From Planctomycetota bacterium (GTDB lineage: Bacteria; Planctomycetota; Phycisphaerae; WQYP01): a stretch of DNA of 6,160 bases. A model generated the notes under the pieces. The model was not told where the DNA came from. It saw only the letters and a program-made list of their open reading frames with translations, and searched no databases. A program made the translations under genes and the position numbers. Location of the stretch: positions 1-6,160 of the forward strand of contig JAJZNY010000161.1 in assembly GCA_021852245.1 (NCBI GenBank), written 5' to 3'. Below are positions 5,319-6,160 of the stretch, piece after piece; the first letter of the stretch is position 1; the number at the start of each line of letters is the position of its first letter.

Positions 5319-6160
5319 CTATGGCGCGCCGAACGGCAGCGCCAGAATCCGCAGCGGAATGGGGGTGATTTTCGGATTGCTGATCGGCCCATGAACATGC
5401 AGTTGCAGCAATTGCGATCGCGCCATGCCGACGATGAATCCCAGCACCGGAATCTCCGTGCCGGAAGGAGACTGCGTGATGAGTTCCAGATCGACATGTT
5501 GGTCGGTCAAATTCAATGAGCCCCGGCCCAGCAGATCAACCCCCGGGCTGTGGAGCTGAATCTTGCTGAAATTCACAATATGGCCTTTGATCAAATAGAC
5601 GAGTTTCGCCCGGTTGAAGGCTGAGCTCACCGGCAGTCGAAGCGTTGCGATTTGAAGCAGCCCCATGGAAAGTGGGACATTATAAATATTTGCTTTGGTG
5701 ATCAGGAGATCTCCATAACCATGGCTGCTGCTGAGCTTGCCCAGAAGCTGAGAAAAATGCAGGCTTGCATTGACCACCCCGGAACTTATCCGCGGCAGGT
5801 CGGTGGTCGATTTGGCCGGTTGCGTCGCCGGCATGGTCGATGTTGTCGGCGTCCCGGGCATGGGATGGTTTTTGAGCAGTGCAGCCAGCTGCGCGCCGGA
5901 GAGATTAAAGTCGGCTGCAAGCGACACCTGCGGTTTGAAATGCAGCAACACATGGCCGCTCAATACACCGCCCGCAACACTTCCGGAAATATGGTTGATG
6001 GTGACGGTATTATTTACCCGATCGCCCGTTAACTCCCCTTTCAACGCCCGCACGGTGCGTCCGGCAACCAGCACATGCTTCAAGTGAAATTCGCCGGCGA
6101 GATTTGGCACTGTCTCATGGGCATCGAGATCACCGGCGACGGTGACAATTCCGCTCCCTA
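5319..6160 (-). CDS. C-terminal part of an AsmA-like envelope protein (runs off right edge)
   Basis: An open minus-strand frame enters from the right edge and ends at TAG 5321-5319, giving 279 visible residues; the true start lies outside, and the internal GTG at 6110 is only the first start-like codon inside the window. The alternating hydrophobic pattern and Gly-Asn turns suggest long beta-sheet repeats. Segments such as LGRGSLNLTDQHVDLELITQ and the final HVHGPISNPKITPIPL match the usual ending of AsmA-like C-terminal domains, where a beta-repeat is followed by a G-x-x-x-x-P segment. A Pro- and Thr-rich linker (around PGTPTTSTMPATQP) splits two repeat parts. Family members (AsmA, TamB, YhdP) are linked to lipid transport or assembly between inner and outer membranes; that role is by analogy. 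It ends 83 bases before the tRNA gene. An N-terminal membrane anchor is expected but not visible. Confidence 0.8.
   Translation of the reverse strand, partial: GSGIVTVAGDLDAHETVPNLAGEFHLKHVLVAGRTVRALKGELTGDRVNNTVTINHISGSVAGGVLSGHVLLHFKPQVSLAADFNLSGAQLAALLKNHPMPGTPTTSTMPATQPAKSTTDLPRISSGVVNASLHFSQLLGKLSSSHGYGDLLITKANIYNVPLSMGLLQIATLRLPVSSAFNRAKLVYLIKGHIVNFSKIQLHSPGVDLLGRGSLNLTDQHVDLELITQSPSGTEIPVLGFIVGMARSQLLQLHVHGPISNPKITPIPLRILALPFGAP

Noticed and set aside
1..6160. CRISPR array, insertion sequence, or phage attachment at the tRNA.
   Set aside because: There are no regularly spaced repeats, no transposase or integrase gene, and I see no duplicated tRNA 3' end elsewhere in the window.

Overview
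The window looks like a chromosomal segment of a planctomycete, most likely of the class Phycisphaerae. The signs are a PEP-CTERM sorting protein, a pseudopilin-like protein with an H-X9-DG motif, two Tat-exported proteins (one a formylglycine-type sulfatase) and an AsmA-like envelope protein, all at moderate G+C with long intergenic regions. The assignment rests on family knowledge, not on a search.

Layout: positions 1-403 (minus) hold the N-terminal part of a Tat-exported protein of unknown function that runs off the left edge. Positions 404-1510 contain no gene I would call with confidence. On the minus strand there is a frame broken by one stop (413-787). On the plus strand there is a near-consensus promoter (992-1020) and a run of inverted repeats, ending in a strong ribosome binding site. 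That site serves a 257-residue PEP-CTERM exported protein (1511-2284). Directly after it lies a broken pseudopilin-like gene (2287-3095): its hydrophobic N-terminus is scrambled and its body is split by a +1 frameshift, but the H-X9-DG motif and the C-terminus survive. A hairpin (3239-3274) sits between this and the convergent sulfatase.

The minus-strand sulfatase (3341-4861) has its own promoter and a leader with alternative GC hairpins. It keeps the CAPSR formylglycine motif but has replacements in two other parts of the usual active site. Further right, a tRNA-Arg(CCT) gene (5162-5235, minus) with one or two terminators is preceded by the C-terminal part of an AsmA-like protein (5319-6160, minus) that runs off the right edge.

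The left two thirds reads as an accessory surface or export module: a PEP-CTERM protein, a decayed pseudopilin and a sulfatase, a mix that fits attack on sulfated polysaccharides at the cell envelope. The tRNA and AsmA-like gene look like ordinary chromosomal background. I do not see a clearly new multi-gene system. The items most worth checking are the structured leader of the PEP-CTERM gene, the altered active site of the sulfatase, and whether the pseudopilin breaks are real.
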